Below, one piece after another: positions 34,396-43,451 of a stretch of DNA of 64,000 nt. Numbering within the stretch: the first letter of the stretch is position 1; each line of letters opens with the position of its first letter. A program made the position numbers and the translations under genes. The DNA is taken from assembly GCF_009184865.1 (NCBI RefSeq), contig NZ_CP045096.1:9176001-9240000 (forward strand), written 5' to 3'. The notes below the pieces were generated by a model that saw only the letters and a program-made list of their open reading frames with translations, was not told the origin of the DNA and searched no databases. The stretch comes from Streptomyces phaeolivaceus (lineage in GTDB: Bacteria; Actinomycetota; Actinomycetes; Streptomycetales; Streptomycetaceae).

Positions 34396-34679
34396 CCTGG
34401 CCCTGTCCTTCGGCATGGTCGATTGGCCGCACGGCTCCGAGATCGCCGCGAGCGCCACCGGCTGACGGGGTTTCGAAGTACGGCCGTACCGCTTTCTCCG
34501 AGACCGGCGCCTCGAAGCGGACCAACGCGCCAGGACCGCCGTGATGGGGCGGGGCGTGAGCGGTGAGGTCTGCGTCGGCGTTGCCAAGCCGTAGGGGTGG
34601 CGCTGTTCACCGGCATCGCTCCAGCGCGGTGGACAGCGGGCGAGGCACCGCGTGCGCGCAGCGGTACCTCGCCGGGCCA

Positions 34680-36188
34680 TCACATGTGGACGACGGGTGC
34701 GGCGTCGGGGTCCTGCTTGGGGACGCCCCGTCGATAGAGGACGACGCTGGCGACCAGCCCGACGGCGAAGAAGACGGCCGACCACCAGTAGGCCGTGGAG
34801 TAGGCCTCGATGTTGGCCTGGGCCTGGACGGCGGGATTGCTGGGGTCCTTGCCGACGAGGTAGTCCGTGGCGGCGCTGGTGGCGAGGGTGTTGAGCAGGG
34901 CCGTGCCGATCGAGCCGCCGACCTGCTGCATGGCGTTGACGGTGGCGGAGGCGACACCGGAGTCCTTGGCGTCCACTCCGTCGACGGCCAGGGCCATGGC
35001 CGGGGACATCACCAGGCCGAGGCCGAGACCGGCCACCAGGAGCGGAGGCAGGACGCCGGTGGTGTAGGTGCTGCTGAGGTCGAGGCCGGTCATCCAGATC
35101 ATGCCGGCGGCGGCCATGCCCATGCCGAGGGGCACCACCGGCTTGGGACCGATGCGGGGAACCAGCACGCTGGTGGCGAGGGTGGAGGTGGCCATGAGCG
35201 CGGCGACCATGGGCAGGAAGGCCAGCCCGGTCTCGACGGGGGTGTAGCCCAGGCTCTGCTGCAGGTAGTACGTGAGGAACAGGAAGACACCGAACATGCC
35301 GGCGCCGCTGATCAGCACGGAGATGAAGGACGCGCCACGGTTGCGGTCGAGAAGAACCCGCAGGGGGAGCAGGGGGTGGGAGGAACGGGTCTGCCACCAT
35401 GTGAACGCGGCCAGCAGAGCGGCTCCGGCGACCAGCCAGCCCCAGACCTCCGGGGAGCTCCAGTCGTTGTGCTCGGCGTTGGAGAAGCCGTAGACCAGAC
35501 TGAACAGCCCGCCGCCGACCAGGACGGCGCCCGGGATGTCGAGGGTCGTGCTCTTGTCGCGGGTTGTGCGCTGGAGCAGGACGGCGCCACCGATGAAGGC
35601 AGCCGCCGCGAAGACGAGGTTGACGTAGAGAGTCCAGCGCCAGTCCAGGTGCTCGGTGAGCAGGCCGCCGAGCAGTAGTCCGATCGCGCCGCCCGCGCCG
35701 GCGATGGCGCCGTAGACGCCGAAGGCCTTGCCACGTTCCTTGGGGTCGGTGAAAGTCGTGGTCAAGAGGGACAGCGCGGCCGGGGCGAGCAGGGCACCGA
35801 ACACGCCCTGCGCGGCACGCGCGATGACGAGCATCTCGAAACTGGTCGCGGCGCCGCCGACGGCGGAGGCGACGGCGAAGCCGACCAGACCGACCAGGAA
35901 GGTCACCTTGCGGCCGAACAGGTCTGCTATCCGACCGCCGAGGAGGAGCAGGCTGCCGAAGGCGAGAGCGTAGGCGGTGACGATCCACTGGCGGTCGCCG
36001 TCGGAGAAGCCCAGGTCCTGCTGCGCGGAGGGCAGGGCGATGTTCACGATGGTGCCGTCGAGGACCACCATGAGCTGGGCCAGTCCGATGACGGCGAGGA
36101 TCCACCAGCGATGGCGAGGTGGCGCGTCGGCGGAGGGGAGGTCGGACACGGCGGCCGTGCCCGGTGCGTCGGTGTCGGTCTTGGACAT
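34680..36188 (-). CDS. MFS drug/solvent efflux transporter, DHA2 (14-TM EmrB/QacA-like)
   Basis: A 502-residue integral membrane protein with about 14 hydrophobic segments. The first, WWILAVIGLAQLMVVLDGTI, carries the DHA2 motif V-V-L-D-G-T. The loop after TM2 reads GGRIADLFGRK. Such proton-driven pumps export drugs, dyes or toxic metabolites. The start at 36188 is preceded by CAGGAG. The gene lies 178 bases downstream of the DUF2236 oxygenase on the same strand. Transcription of both may come from the TetR-divergent promoter region near 37720, making it a candidate TetR target. Confidence 0.9.
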   Translation of the reverse strand: MSKTDTDAPGTAAVSDLPSADAPPRHRWWILAVIGLAQLMVVLDGTIVNIALPSAQQDLGFSDGDRQWIVTAYALAFGSLLLLGGRIADLFGRKVTFLVGLVGFAVASAVGGAATSFEMLVIARAAQGVFGALLAPAALSLLTTTFTDPKERGKAFGVYGAIAGAGGAIGLLLGGLLTEHLDWRWTLYVNLVFAAAAFIGGAVLLQRTTRDKSTTLDIPGAVLVGGGLFSLVYGFSNAEHNDWSSPEVWGWLVAGAALLAAFTWWQTRSSHPLLPLRVLLDRNRGASFISVLISGAGMFGVFLFLTYYLQQSLGYTPVETGLAFLPMVAALMATSTLATSVLVPRIGPKPVVPLGMGMAAAGMIWMTGLDLSSTYTTGVLPPLLVAGLGLGLVMSPAMALAVDGVDAKDSGVASATVNAMQQVGGSIGTALLNTLATSAATDYLVGKDPSNPAVQAQANIEAYSTAYWWSAVFFAVGLVASVVLYRRGVPKQDPDAAPVVHM

Positions 36189-36366
36189 CACGGAACTCCT
36201 GACGAAGTGGGACGAAAAGCAAGGTCGAGGGGTGTGGGACGGCTGCATCGTCGGAGCTCGTCGCATGGTTGGCAGATGCGGGAGCCGGTGAGGAGGCGTG
36301 GCAGCGTGCGTGCCTTCGTGGATCCGGTTCGGTCGCCGTCCGCCGGGCGTCGCGAAGGAGGGGGAA

Positions 36367-37581
36367 TCAGGCTGCCCGGACGCTCGGGCGGTCGACTCCC
36401 GCGGTGCGACGGCAGGATGTGTCACACGGCAGGGCCGCTGCTGTCCTCAGCTCCGGCCCGGGTCCTTCCAGCGTCCGGCGGTGGGCTTGCCGGACCTGGG
36501 CGGCGGAGTAGGTCTGCCAGTACCGGGCCTGGCGGTTGAGCCGGCTGATCAACGGCATGAGGTCGGTCTCGGCGGGGACGTCGGGGATGTCCAGACGGTC
36601 GCTCCACTCCGCCCCGAAGGCCCGCTGGAGCACGCTGTGGATGAGGTGGCGCAGCTGTTCCTCGCTCAGATCGCAACCTGGGGCGCCGGCCATGGCGCGG
36701 GCCTGTGCGTCGATCATGGCGGCGGTCAGCGCCGTCGAGTTCGCGTCGGGGGCGGGCGTCGTGGCATCCAGCAGGTCCCGCAGACGGCGGGCGCCGACGT
36801 GGTCGACCACGTCTCGGTACAGGCCTTCGTCGAGTCCCAGGAGATGGGCGACGTGCGACCAGTACTGGTAGAGGTGGCGCTCTTCCTCGGCGTTGATGTC
36901 GATGCCGACGGCGTTCAGGGCCTGCGAGGCGTTGAGAGTGAAGCCGAGCCATGTGCGGGCCATGTCGAGCTGGCCGATGGGCAGACCAGCCACGCCCATG
37001 TTCCAGTCGGTGAGCATCCTGGCCCGCATACGAGCATGCTGCAGCCGGACCTCGATCGCGGCCACATATCCCGGCCCTCCGCGGAGCAGCCCTCCCGGAC
37101 GTATGGTCTGCCGCGCCCATACCCCGGTCTCCGCGAGCCGGCGCGCGGCCATGTCCGTGGGCCTGCCCGTCCGGGTCAGCAGCCGCCCGACGGCGGGGGA
37201 CGCGTAGGTGTGGGCGAGCGCGCTGGTGATCGAGCAGATCCCGAACCACATGGGCGGCACGGACAGGCTGATGGCGTCGCCGCGACGGAGCATCAGTGGG
37301 TCGAGCGGCGAAGGTGCGGTCTCCAGTTGTTCCAGAAGCGCGGCGATGGCCGCGGGGGGCTCCGGGCCCAGACTCGCAAGTCCGTGCCTGACGCCCATGT
37401 CGAGAGCCTGCCGTGCCTGCGGGCCGCACAGGGTCAGTTCGGCGATGACCGCATCGGCGAGGGGATCTCCGGCGGTGAGCAGGGATGTGACGTGGTCGGC
37501 CTTGGCGCCGTGCTCAAGGTGCGTGACTTTCAGGTCGACCACGTGCTCGGGGGCCTTGCGAGGCATGTGGGGGGAGGTCAT
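36367..37581 (-). CDS. MpaB/Lcp-type oxygenase (DUF2236 family)
   Basis: A 404-residue DUF2236 protein. Latex-clearing protein (Lcp) of the same fold uses Arg164, Thr168 and the haem-ligand His198. Here Arg148, Thr152 and His182 occur with exactly the same spacing (RLAET, then 30 residues to His in RLQHARMR), which argues for a haem-b site. Lcp Lys167 is Glu151 here. MpaB-type relatives carry out oxidative C-C cleavage. The substrate is unknown. The gene is divergent from a TetR gene across 263 bases that include two copies of TGACGNNTGTCA, so it is probably its main target. No strong ribosome site is seen. Confidence 0.78.
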   Translation of the reverse strand: MTSPHMPRKAPEHVVDLKVTHLEHGAKADHVTSLLTAGDPLADAVIAELTLCGPQARQALDMGVRHGLASLGPEPPAAIAALLEQLETAPSPLDPLMLRRGDAISLSVPPMWFGICSITSALAHTYASPAVGRLLTRTGRPTDMAARRLAETGVWARQTIRPGGLLRGGPGYVAAIEVRLQHARMRARMLTDWNMGVAGLPIGQLDMARTWLGFTLNASQALNAVGIDINAEEERHLYQYWSHVAHLLGLDEGLYRDVVDHVGARRLRDLLDATTPAPDANSTALTAAMIDAQARAMAGAPGCDLSEEQLRHLIHSVLQRAFGAEWSDRLDIPDVPAETDLMPLISRLNRQARYWQTYSAAQVRQAHRRTLEGPGPELRTAAALPCDTSCRRTAGVDRPSVRAA

Positions 37582-37715
37582 ATGACGCTCGCTTTCGATT
37601 CAGGTGCGCCGGTCCGGCCGCCGGGCGAGGGGGGCTGCCCGGGAGTTGATCCGCGCGGTTCGGTCCTGAGGAAAGTGGCTGTTCGAGTCACTTCCCGCGC
37701 ATCAGAGGATCGCAT

Positions 37716-37754
37716 CTGACGCTTGTCAGGTTATCGTGATTCTGACGAGTGTCA
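37716..37754. promoter_or_regulatory. Paired TetR-type operators TGACGNNTGTCA
   Basis: Two imperfect palindromes, CTGACGCTTGTCAG (37716-37729) and TGACGAGTGTCA (37743-37754), have centres 26 bases apart between the divergent oxygenase and TetR genes. A third copy of the motif occurs at 39541, at the next TetR gene. Confidence 0.68.
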
Positions 37755-37844
37755 AGTAAACTGTCGGTAGGTCTGCGGGACGACTGCGGGCGGCGCCTGT
37801 CGGGACGCGGGCCGCGCAGACATGGGCAAGCGGTCTTGGAGGCA

Positions 37845-38513
37845 ATGGTGGGAGCAAGAGTCGAAGCCGCACGGCGGCCGGGGCGCCCCGGCACGGACAC
37901 TCCTGCGGTGCCCGGGGAGGAGAGCATCCTGCAGCGCGGGCTCGAAGCCTTTGCGGAGCTGGGTTACGACCGTGCTTCCGCACGCGAGTTGGCCCGTCGC
38001 CTGGGTGTCAGCCACAACTTCATCAATGACCGCTATGGGTCCAAGGCGGCCTTCTGGCGCGCGGTCGTGGGCTGGGCGCTGGAGGCGCAGCTGGCGCGTC
38101 TGCCTCAGATGGATCCCTCGCTCGACGACGCCGAGTGTCTGCAGCGGTTCATCACCGGTTTTTACCGGAGCGCGGCGCACACGCCACTGATCGGGCGGAT
38201 CCTCGTCGACGAGTTCTCCGGCGACAGTGAGCGGTTGGACTACCTGTACGAGCGCTTCATCGCTCCGACGATGCAGCTCATCGTGCCCGGCATCGAGCGA
38301 CTCGTCGCCTCCGGGCGCATGGCGTCCATCCCGATGGATGTGCTGTTCTTCGCTGTCATCCCTCCTATATCGGGCATGGTGGAGGGCGCGTTGGCGCGTC
38401 GTCTGGGCAGGCCCGAGCCCGTCTCGTCGGAGCGGCTGACGGCTACGGCGGAATCGCTGGCGGCGATCGTGGTCAACGGGCTGTTGGCGACCGGTGCGGC
38501 ACACCGCGGTTGA
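37845..38513 (+). CDS. TetR-family regulator divergent from the MpaB-type oxygenase
   Basis: A 222-residue TetR protein. After a basic, Pro/Gly-rich N-terminus (AARRPGRPG) the HTH reads GLEAFAELGYDRASARELAR and RLGVSHNFINDRYGSKAAFWRAVV. ATG 37845 was chosen because TTGGAGG precedes it by five bases; the longer in-frame upstream stretch is not TetR-like. It is divergent from the oxygenase and transporter genes and probably represses them through the paired palindromes upstream. The rest of the ligand domain gives no clue to the inducer. Confidence 0.88.
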   Translation: MVGARVEAARRPGRPGTDTPAVPGEESILQRGLEAFAELGYDRASARELARRLGVSHNFINDRYGSKAAFWRAVVGWALEAQLARLPQMDPSLDDAECLQRFITGFYRSAAHTPLIGRILVDEFSGDSERLDYLYERFIAPTMQLIVPGIERLVASGRMASIPMDVLFFAVIPPISGMVEGALARRLGRPEPVSSERLTATAESLAAIVVNGLLATGAAHRG

Positions 38514-38569
38514 GCTCGACTCGGGGCCCGGACGGTTCTTCGCGACGGGTGCGACGGCCGGCGCACACA

Positions 38570-38874
38570 CCTCCCGAGCCCGTGCCGAACAGACCGAGGC
38601 CCGTCAGCAGCACGCCCTTGCGGCCGAACCGGTCGCCGGGCGCGGCGGCAGGGATCAGCAGTCCGGCGAAGACGATGACATGGGTGTCGACCATCCACGG
38701 CAGCTCGGTCGGCGACGGGTTCGGGCCGATCGTCGGCAGCTCGGGTATCGCCAGGTTGATCGTGGCGACGAGGGACTGGGCGACCATCACTCAGGCGCGC
38801 ATCACCAGCAGTACGGCGCGGGTGCCCTGTTGCTGCCCGCGGCTGTCGGTGGCCGACGGATCAGTCGATGCCAT
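38570..38874 (-). pseudogene. MFS transporter remnant (N-terminal 90 residues, nonsense and truncated)
   Basis: Reading leftward from ATG 38874: MASTDPSATDSRGQQQGTRA, then VLLVMRA, a TGA stop, then VMVAQSLVATINLAIPELP and PWMVDTHVIVFAGLLIPAAA-PGDRFGRKGVLLTGLGLFG. This is the first three membrane spans and the G-x-x-x-D-R-x-G-R-K loop of a DHA2-type MFS transporter, interrupted by one nonsense codon and ending abruptly after the third span. It starts 14 bases inside the end of the upstream TetR gene, so it was the TetR's partner transporter before decay. Confidence 0.75.
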
Positions 38875-39553
38875 GTCCGCTCCTGGTGAGGGTGCGGGCG
38901 AGCCGGTCGACGTAACCGCGATAGGCGCCGAGCATGTCCCACCGACCGTCCGACATGGCCCACTGGACCTGGAAGCCGTCGCTGACCGCGAGGATCTCGC
39001 GGGCGACCGCGGCGCAGTCGACATCTTCGTGCAGCAGGCCGGACCCGACGCCGTGACGCAGGGTGCGTTCGACACGTCCGCGGATCGTGTCGTAGCGCTC
39101 ACGGAAGTACGCGTGGGCGGGATGCTCGGGGTTGGCCGCCTCCGCGGACAGCACGGCATACATCTGCACCAGACCGGGCTGGGTGAGGTTGAACTCGGTC
39201 TGTGCGGCCATACGGCGCAGCATCTCGAGCGCGTCCAGGCCGTCGGGCTCGCCCATGCCCTCGTAGAAGGTCTTCGCGGCGTGCTCGGCACGGGCCTGGA
39301 GCACCGCCATCAGCAACTCCCGCTTGCTGCCGAAGTGATGCAGCAGGCCGGCCGGGGAGATGCCGACGGCTGCGGCGATCTTCGGGAGCGAGGCGTTGTG
39401 GTACCCCCACTGCGCGAAGTGCTCGACCGCGGACTCGGTGATCAACCGGCGTCGCTCGTCGGCGGCCGCGTACGGGCCGGTCCTGCGCCGCCGTCGGTGA
39501 CGAGGGCCGTCGGGGGATTCGTTCGCTTCGTCTTGATTTGTGACGTATGTCAC
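38861..39553 (-). CDS. TetR-family regulator beside the sugar transporter
   Basis: A 230-residue TetR protein with an unusually Arg-rich leader (GPRHRRRRRTGPYAAADERR). The HTH reads HFAQWGYHNASLPKIAAAVG and ISPAGLLHHFGSKRELLMAV. The GTG start lies within the palindrome GTGACRTAYGTCAC, so the protein probably blocks its own expression. It is divergent from the GPH symporter and beta-glucosidase genes (90-base gap), which are probable targets. Downstream on the same strand is the MFS pseudogene, suggesting that it may originally have regulated an efflux pump instead. Confidence 0.87.
   Translation of the reverse strand: MTYVTNQDEANESPDGPRHRRRRRTGPYAAADERRRLITESAVEHFAQWGYHNASLPKIAAAVGISPAGLLHHFGSKRELLMAVLQARAEHAAKTFYEGMGEPDGLDALEMLRRMAAQTEFNLTQPGLVQMYAVLSAEAANPEHPAHAYFRERYDTIRGRVERTLRHGVGSGLLHEDVDCAAVAREILAVSDGFQVQWAMSDGRWDMLGAYRGYVDRLARTLTRSGHGID
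39540..39553. promoter_or_regulatory. TetR-type operator overlapping the TetR start
   Basis: GTGACGTATGTCAC, near-perfect palindrome, includes the GTG start codon of the leftward TetR gene. It fits TGACGNNTGTCA, the motif at 37716 and 37743. Confidence 0.66.
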
Positions 39554-39642
39554 TTAAGTAAACACCTACTAGTCATTCGGTTTTTAACCTACGGTGCACC
39601 GTACCGCCGTCGACGTGGTCGGCCAAGCACAGGAGGAAGAGC

Positions 39643-40956
39643 ATGGTGCGAAGTGATTCGGTGGTGTCCAGCCCTGTCGCGCCGTCGCCGTCCTCGGCAC
39701 CGCTCGCCAAGGACGGCCACCGCGAGCCGGAGGCCGCCTCGCCCGGACTCGTCCTCTCTCTCGTTCTCGCCCAGTACGGCGCCTACCTGGCGCTGCTGAC
39801 CCCTGTGGTCGTGTCCCTCTCTCTGCGCGTCACGCAGCTCGCTCCGCACGACAAGGCGTCCACCCTGGGCCTGGTCCTGGGCGTCGGCTCCCTGTTCGCC
39901 CTCCTGTCGAACCCGCTCACCGGAGCGCTGTCCGACCGCACCACGAGCCGCTTCGGCAAGCGGCGCCCCTGGCTGCTCGGCGGCATGGTGGCCGGAACCG
40001 CCGGGCTCGGCCTCGTCGGTGCGGCGGGCAACGTCACTCTGCTGACGGTCGGCTGGTCCCTGACCCAGTTCGGCGTCCACGCCACGCTCGCCTCACTCGG
40101 CGCGGCCATCGCCGACTTCGTGCCGGACCGGCAGCGCGGCAGGGTCTCCGGAGCCCTCGGGCTCACCCCCAACCTGGCCATGCTCACCGGCGCCTACGGC
40201 GCCACCCAGCTCACGCACAACAACCTGCTGCTGTTCGGCCTGCCCGCGCTGGGCGGCCTGGCGGCCGTGACCGTCCTCGTGGTGGTACTGCGCCGGGACA
40301 CCCCCACCGTGCCGGGTGAGCTCCCGCCGTTCGGGCTCGCGGAGTTCGGCCGCAGCTTCTGGTTCGACCCGCGCGGGAACCCCGACTTCGCCTGGAACTT
40401 CCTCGGCAGGTTCCTGGTCTTCATCGGCATGTCCTGTGTGACCAGCTACCAGTTCTTCTTCGTCACCGACCAGTTGGGCCGCGGCCCCGAGGACGCGGTG
40501 GGTGTCGTCGCCACCTCGACGTTCGTGCTCACCGCCGTCGGTGTCGTCTGCTCGCTCTCGGGCGGCTGGATCTCCGACCGGATCCGGCGGCGCAAGCCCT
40601 TCGTCGCCGCGGCCTCACTCGTGGTGGCGCTCAGCCTCGGCCTGCTGTACACCGCCCACAGCGAGGGCGCCTTCTACCTCGCGATGGGCGTGTACGCCTG
40701 CGGCTTCGGTCTCTACATGGCGGTCGACGTGGCTCTCGCGGTCAGCGTGCTGCCCGACCCCCGCAGGGCCGCCAAGGACATGGGCGTGCTCAACGTCGCC
40801 AACGCCCTGCCGCAGTCCCTGGTACCGATGATCGCCCCGCTGCTCCTGACCCTGCACGCCGACGGCGGAAGCCAGTTCGGAGAGCTGTACCTGTTCGGCG
40901 CGGTGTGCGGCATCGGAGGGGCACTGGCCGTCGCCCGTATCCGTACGGTCCGCTGA
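39643..40956 (+). CDS. GPH/MFS-type sugar (glycoside) symporter
   Basis: A 437-residue membrane protein with about 12 hydrophobic spans. The loop NPLTGALSDRTTSRFGKRRPW is the GPH glycoside-pentoside-hexuronide symporter signature, and SGGWISDRIRRRKPF repeats it in the second half. These proteins import glycosides with a cation. GGAGGAAGAGC precedes the ATG. The beta-glucosidase gene follows by 57 bases, so uptake and hydrolysis of a beta-glucoside are probably coupled. Control by the divergent TetR is likely. Confidence 0.86.
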   Translation: MVRSDSVVSSPVAPSPSSAPLAKDGHREPEAASPGLVLSLVLAQYGAYLALLTPVVVSLSLRVTQLAPHDKASTLGLVLGVGSLFALLSNPLTGALSDRTTSRFGKRRPWLLGGMVAGTAGLGLVGAAGNVTLLTVGWSLTQFGVHATLASLGAAIADFVPDRQRGRVSGALGLTPNLAMLTGAYGATQLTHNNLLLFGLPALGGLAAVTVLVVVLRRDTPTVPGELPPFGLAEFGRSFWFDPRGNPDFAWNFLGRFLVFIGMSCVTSYQFFFVTDQLGRGPEDAVGVVATSTFVLTAVGVVCSLSGGWISDRIRRRKPFVAAASLVVALSLGLLYTAHSEGAFYLAMGVYACGFGLYMAVDVALAVSVLPDPRRAAKDMGVLNVANALPQSLVPMIAPLLLTLHADGGSQFGELYLFGAVCGIGGALAVARIRTVR

Positions 40957-41013
40957 GCACTCGGCACACACCAGGCAATCCCCGCCCCCGCACACGATCC
41001 GAAGAGGAGTCCC

Positions 41014-42855
41014 ATGGCTTCCGCCATCCGCCCGCCCCGCGACCTCAACCACAACGGCACCGTCGAGCCGTACGAAGACCCGGCACAACCGGTGGAGCGA
41101 CGGGTGGCGGACCTGCTGGGCCGTATGACCCTGGAGGAGAAGGCGGGCCTGCTCTTCCAGACCATCCTCACCATGAACCCGGACGGCACCCTCGTCGAAC
41201 GCGCGGACGCACCAGGCGGTGCGCCCACCACCGAGCTGATCACCGGCCGGTCGATGAACCACTTCAACCTGATGGGGTCCGGCGGCCCGCGTGCCATGGC
41301 CGAGTGGCACAACCGCCTTCAGGAACTCGCCGCCGACACCCGGCTCGGCATCCCCGTCACCCTCGCCAGCGACCCCCGCCACTCCTTCACCGACAACCCG
41401 GCCACGGCCATGCGCTCCGGCCCGTTCTCCCAGTGGCCCGAGCCGCTGGGCCTCGCCGCACTCGGCGATGCCGACCTGGTGCGCGAGTACGCCGACACCG
41501 TGCGCCGCGAATACCTCTCCGTCGGCATCAGGGTCGCGCTGCACCCGCAGATCGACCTCGCCACAGAGCCCCGCTGGGCCCGCGGCAACGGCACGTTCGG
41601 TGCCGACGCCGAGCTGTCCTCGCGACTGGTCGGCCCCTATCTCGAAGGGCTGCGAGGCGGCGACCGGATCGGCCCGCACAGCGTCTCCGCCATGGTCAAG
41701 CACTTCCCCGGCGGCGGCCCGCAGAAGGACGGAGAGGACCCGCACTTCGTCTACGGCCGCGAACAGGTCTACCCCGGAGGTTTCTTCGACTACCACCTGA
41801 AGCCGTTCCGCGCCGCCATCGCCGCCGGAGTCACGCAGATCATGCCCTACTACGGCATGCCCGTCGGAACCGAGCACGAAGAGGTCGGCTTCGGCTTCAA
41901 CCGGGGCATCATCACCGGCCTGCTGCGCGAACGCCTCGGCTTCGACGGCATCGTGTGCACCGACTGGGCCCTGATCCACGACGCCCCGATCATGGGAAAT
42001 CTCTTCCCCGCCCGCGCCTGGGGCGTGGAACACCTCGGTCCGCTCGAACGGATATGGAAGGTCCTCGACGCCGGCGCCGACCAGTTCGGCGGCGAGGCCT
42101 GCCCCGAACTCGTCGTCGAACTCGTCCGCTCCGGGCGGCTGGAGGAGTCCCGCGTCGACGTCTCCGCCGCCCGTCTGCTGCGCGAGAAGTTCCGACTCGG
42201 CCTGTTCGACGATCCGTTCGTCGACCCCGACCTCGCCGAGGCGACGGTGGGCGCCGCCGCCTTCCGCGCGCAGGGCGCCGCCGCGCAGCGCCGCGCGCTC
42301 ACGGTCCTCGTCAACGACGACGTGCTGCCGCTGCGCACGCCGTCCGGCGACCGCCGCCCCCCACGGCTGTATGTCGAGGGCATGCCGGCCGACTCCTTCG
42401 CCCGAGGAGACGCCGTCGTGCTCACCGACGACCCCGGTGAAGCCGACTTCGCCGTGCTGCGCCTCGACACCCCGCACGAACCGCGCCCCGGCGCGGACTC
42501 CGTCTATGAGCGCGGCTTCCACCGGGGCAGGCTCGATTTCCCCGCCGAGCGGCTCAAGGAGATCCTCCGGCTGCTCGACACCGTCCCCACGATCGTCGTC
42601 ATCCACCTGGAACGGCCGGCCGTCATACCGGAGATCGCCCAACGCTGCGTCGCTCTGATCGGTGCCTTCGGCGCCAGCGACGAGGCGGTCGGCGACGTGA
42701 TCCTCGGCCACGCCACCCCCGAAGGGCGCCTCCCCTTCCAACTGCCGCGCACCATGGACGAGGTCACCCATGGCCGCCCCGACAGCCCGCACGAGAGCAC
42801 CGACCCGCTCTTCGACTTCGGCCACGGGCTGCGCCTCGCACCGCGGCATCCGTGA
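41014..42855 (+). CDS. Glycoside hydrolase family 3 beta-glucosidase
   Basis: A 613-residue GH3 enzyme without a signal peptide, so it acts inside the cell. The N-terminal barrel contains RVADLLGRMTLEEKAGLLFQ, KHFPGGGPQ (the KH substrate-binding motif) and GFDGIVCTDWALIHD, whose Asp is the family nucleophile. The C-terminal domain carries EEGLxLLxN-like QRRALTVLVNDDVLPL and ends in DFGHGL. It hydrolyses beta-glucosides or beta-xylosides. It shares an operon with the symporter; the aromatic-degrading genes nearby make phenolic glucosides an attractive substrate class (inference). Confidence 0.9.
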   Translation: MASAIRPPRDLNHNGTVEPYEDPAQPVERRVADLLGRMTLEEKAGLLFQTILTMNPDGTLVERADAPGGAPTTELITGRSMNHFNLMGSGGPRAMAEWHNRLQELAADTRLGIPVTLASDPRHSFTDNPATAMRSGPFSQWPEPLGLAALGDADLVREYADTVRREYLSVGIRVALHPQIDLATEPRWARGNGTFGADAELSSRLVGPYLEGLRGGDRIGPHSVSAMVKHFPGGGPQKDGEDPHFVYGREQVYPGGFFDYHLKPFRAAIAAGVTQIMPYYGMPVGTEHEEVGFGFNRGIITGLLRERLGFDGIVCTDWALIHDAPIMGNLFPARAWGVEHLGPLERIWKVLDAGADQFGGEACPELVVELVRSGRLEESRVDVSAARLLREKFRLGLFDDPFVDPDLAEATVGAAAFRAQGAAAQRRALTVLVNDDVLPLRTPSGDRRPPRLYVEGMPADSFARGDAVVLTDDPGEADFAVLRLDTPHEPRPGADSVYERGFHRGRLDFPAERLKEILRLLDTVPTIVVIHLERPAVIPEIAQRCVALIGAFGASDEAVGDVILGHATPEGRLPFQLPRTMDEVTHGRPDSPHESTDPLFDFGHGLRLAPRHP

Positions 42856-42866
42856 CAGCACGGAGG

Positions 42867-42905
42867 CCTCCGGGTATCGCGGCGCTCGGCCGTGACACCC
42901 GGAGG
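42867..42905 (+). terminator. Terminator hairpin after the beta-glucosidase
   Basis: CCTCCGGGT / ACCCGGAGG inverted repeat with a 21-base loop, 12 bases past the stop codon. Confidence 0.6.
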
Positions 42906-42981
42906 CGTGTGGTGATCAATGGTGATCCATACCGTGTGTCCGTGCCGTGGACAGGCACGGGCTACTGGCTGTCCGGGCGGG

Positions 42982-43398
42982 TCACCAGCCGGCGTTGGGC
43001 ACGATGCGGTTTATCAGCTTCGTGATCTGCCCGTCGGCGTTGACGGTCACCTGCTCGACACCGCCCGTGCAGACCAGCCGGCCGTCGACCGAGCGTCCCG
43101 CCTGGACCCACTCGCACTCCAGCCGGCCGTCGTCGAGCTCCGTGACGGTCCAGAAGTGCTGGCTGTCGGCCATCTGCGAGACGAAGCCCCGGTAGACCGC
43201 CATGATCGCGGGCAGGCCGGCCACCGGCTCGATCCCCTCGGCGAGCTGGACGACGGCGTCCTGGGCGAAGATCGACTCAAGCTCCTCGACGGCCTGGGGG
43301 TCGTGCGCCGTACGGTCGAAGATCCTGATGTAGCGGTCGACCACGGTGCCGGTCGGGTTGGTGGATCCGGCAGTCTTCGTCACGGTCGTCTGAGACAT
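42982..43398 (-). CDS. SnoaL/NTF2-like protein
   Basis: A 138-residue NTF2-fold protein of the SnoaL-like ketosteroid isomerase superfamily. The helix-cone core is seen in VDRYIRIFDRTAHDPQAVEE, LESIFAQDAVVQLAEGIEPV and the strand GGVEQVTVNADGQITKLINRI. Relatives are isomerases, cyclases and hydratases, and many are uncharacterised. It is the last of three leftward genes (flavin hydroxylase, TetR, SnoaL), 53 bases after the TetR stop. It may act on a hydroxylated product of the flavoenzyme. No specific reaction can be assigned. Confidence 0.8.
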   Translation of the reverse strand: MSQTTVTKTAGSTNPTGTVVDRYIRIFDRTAHDPQAVEELESIFAQDAVVQLAEGIEPVAGLPAIMAVYRGFVSQMADSQHFWTVTELDDGRLECEWVQAGRSVDGRLVCTGGVEQVTVNADGQITKLINRIVPNAGW

Positions 43399-43451
43399 GA
43401 TGTTTCCTCCGATTTACTGGTCACCGGAACCGGGGTTCTCCGGTTCCGGCG

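Noticed and set aside
34349..34679. Possible small gene between the alcohol dehydrogenase and the efflux pump
   Set aside because: Frames are short, lack ribosome sites and show no family; the stretch starts with a terminator hairpin.
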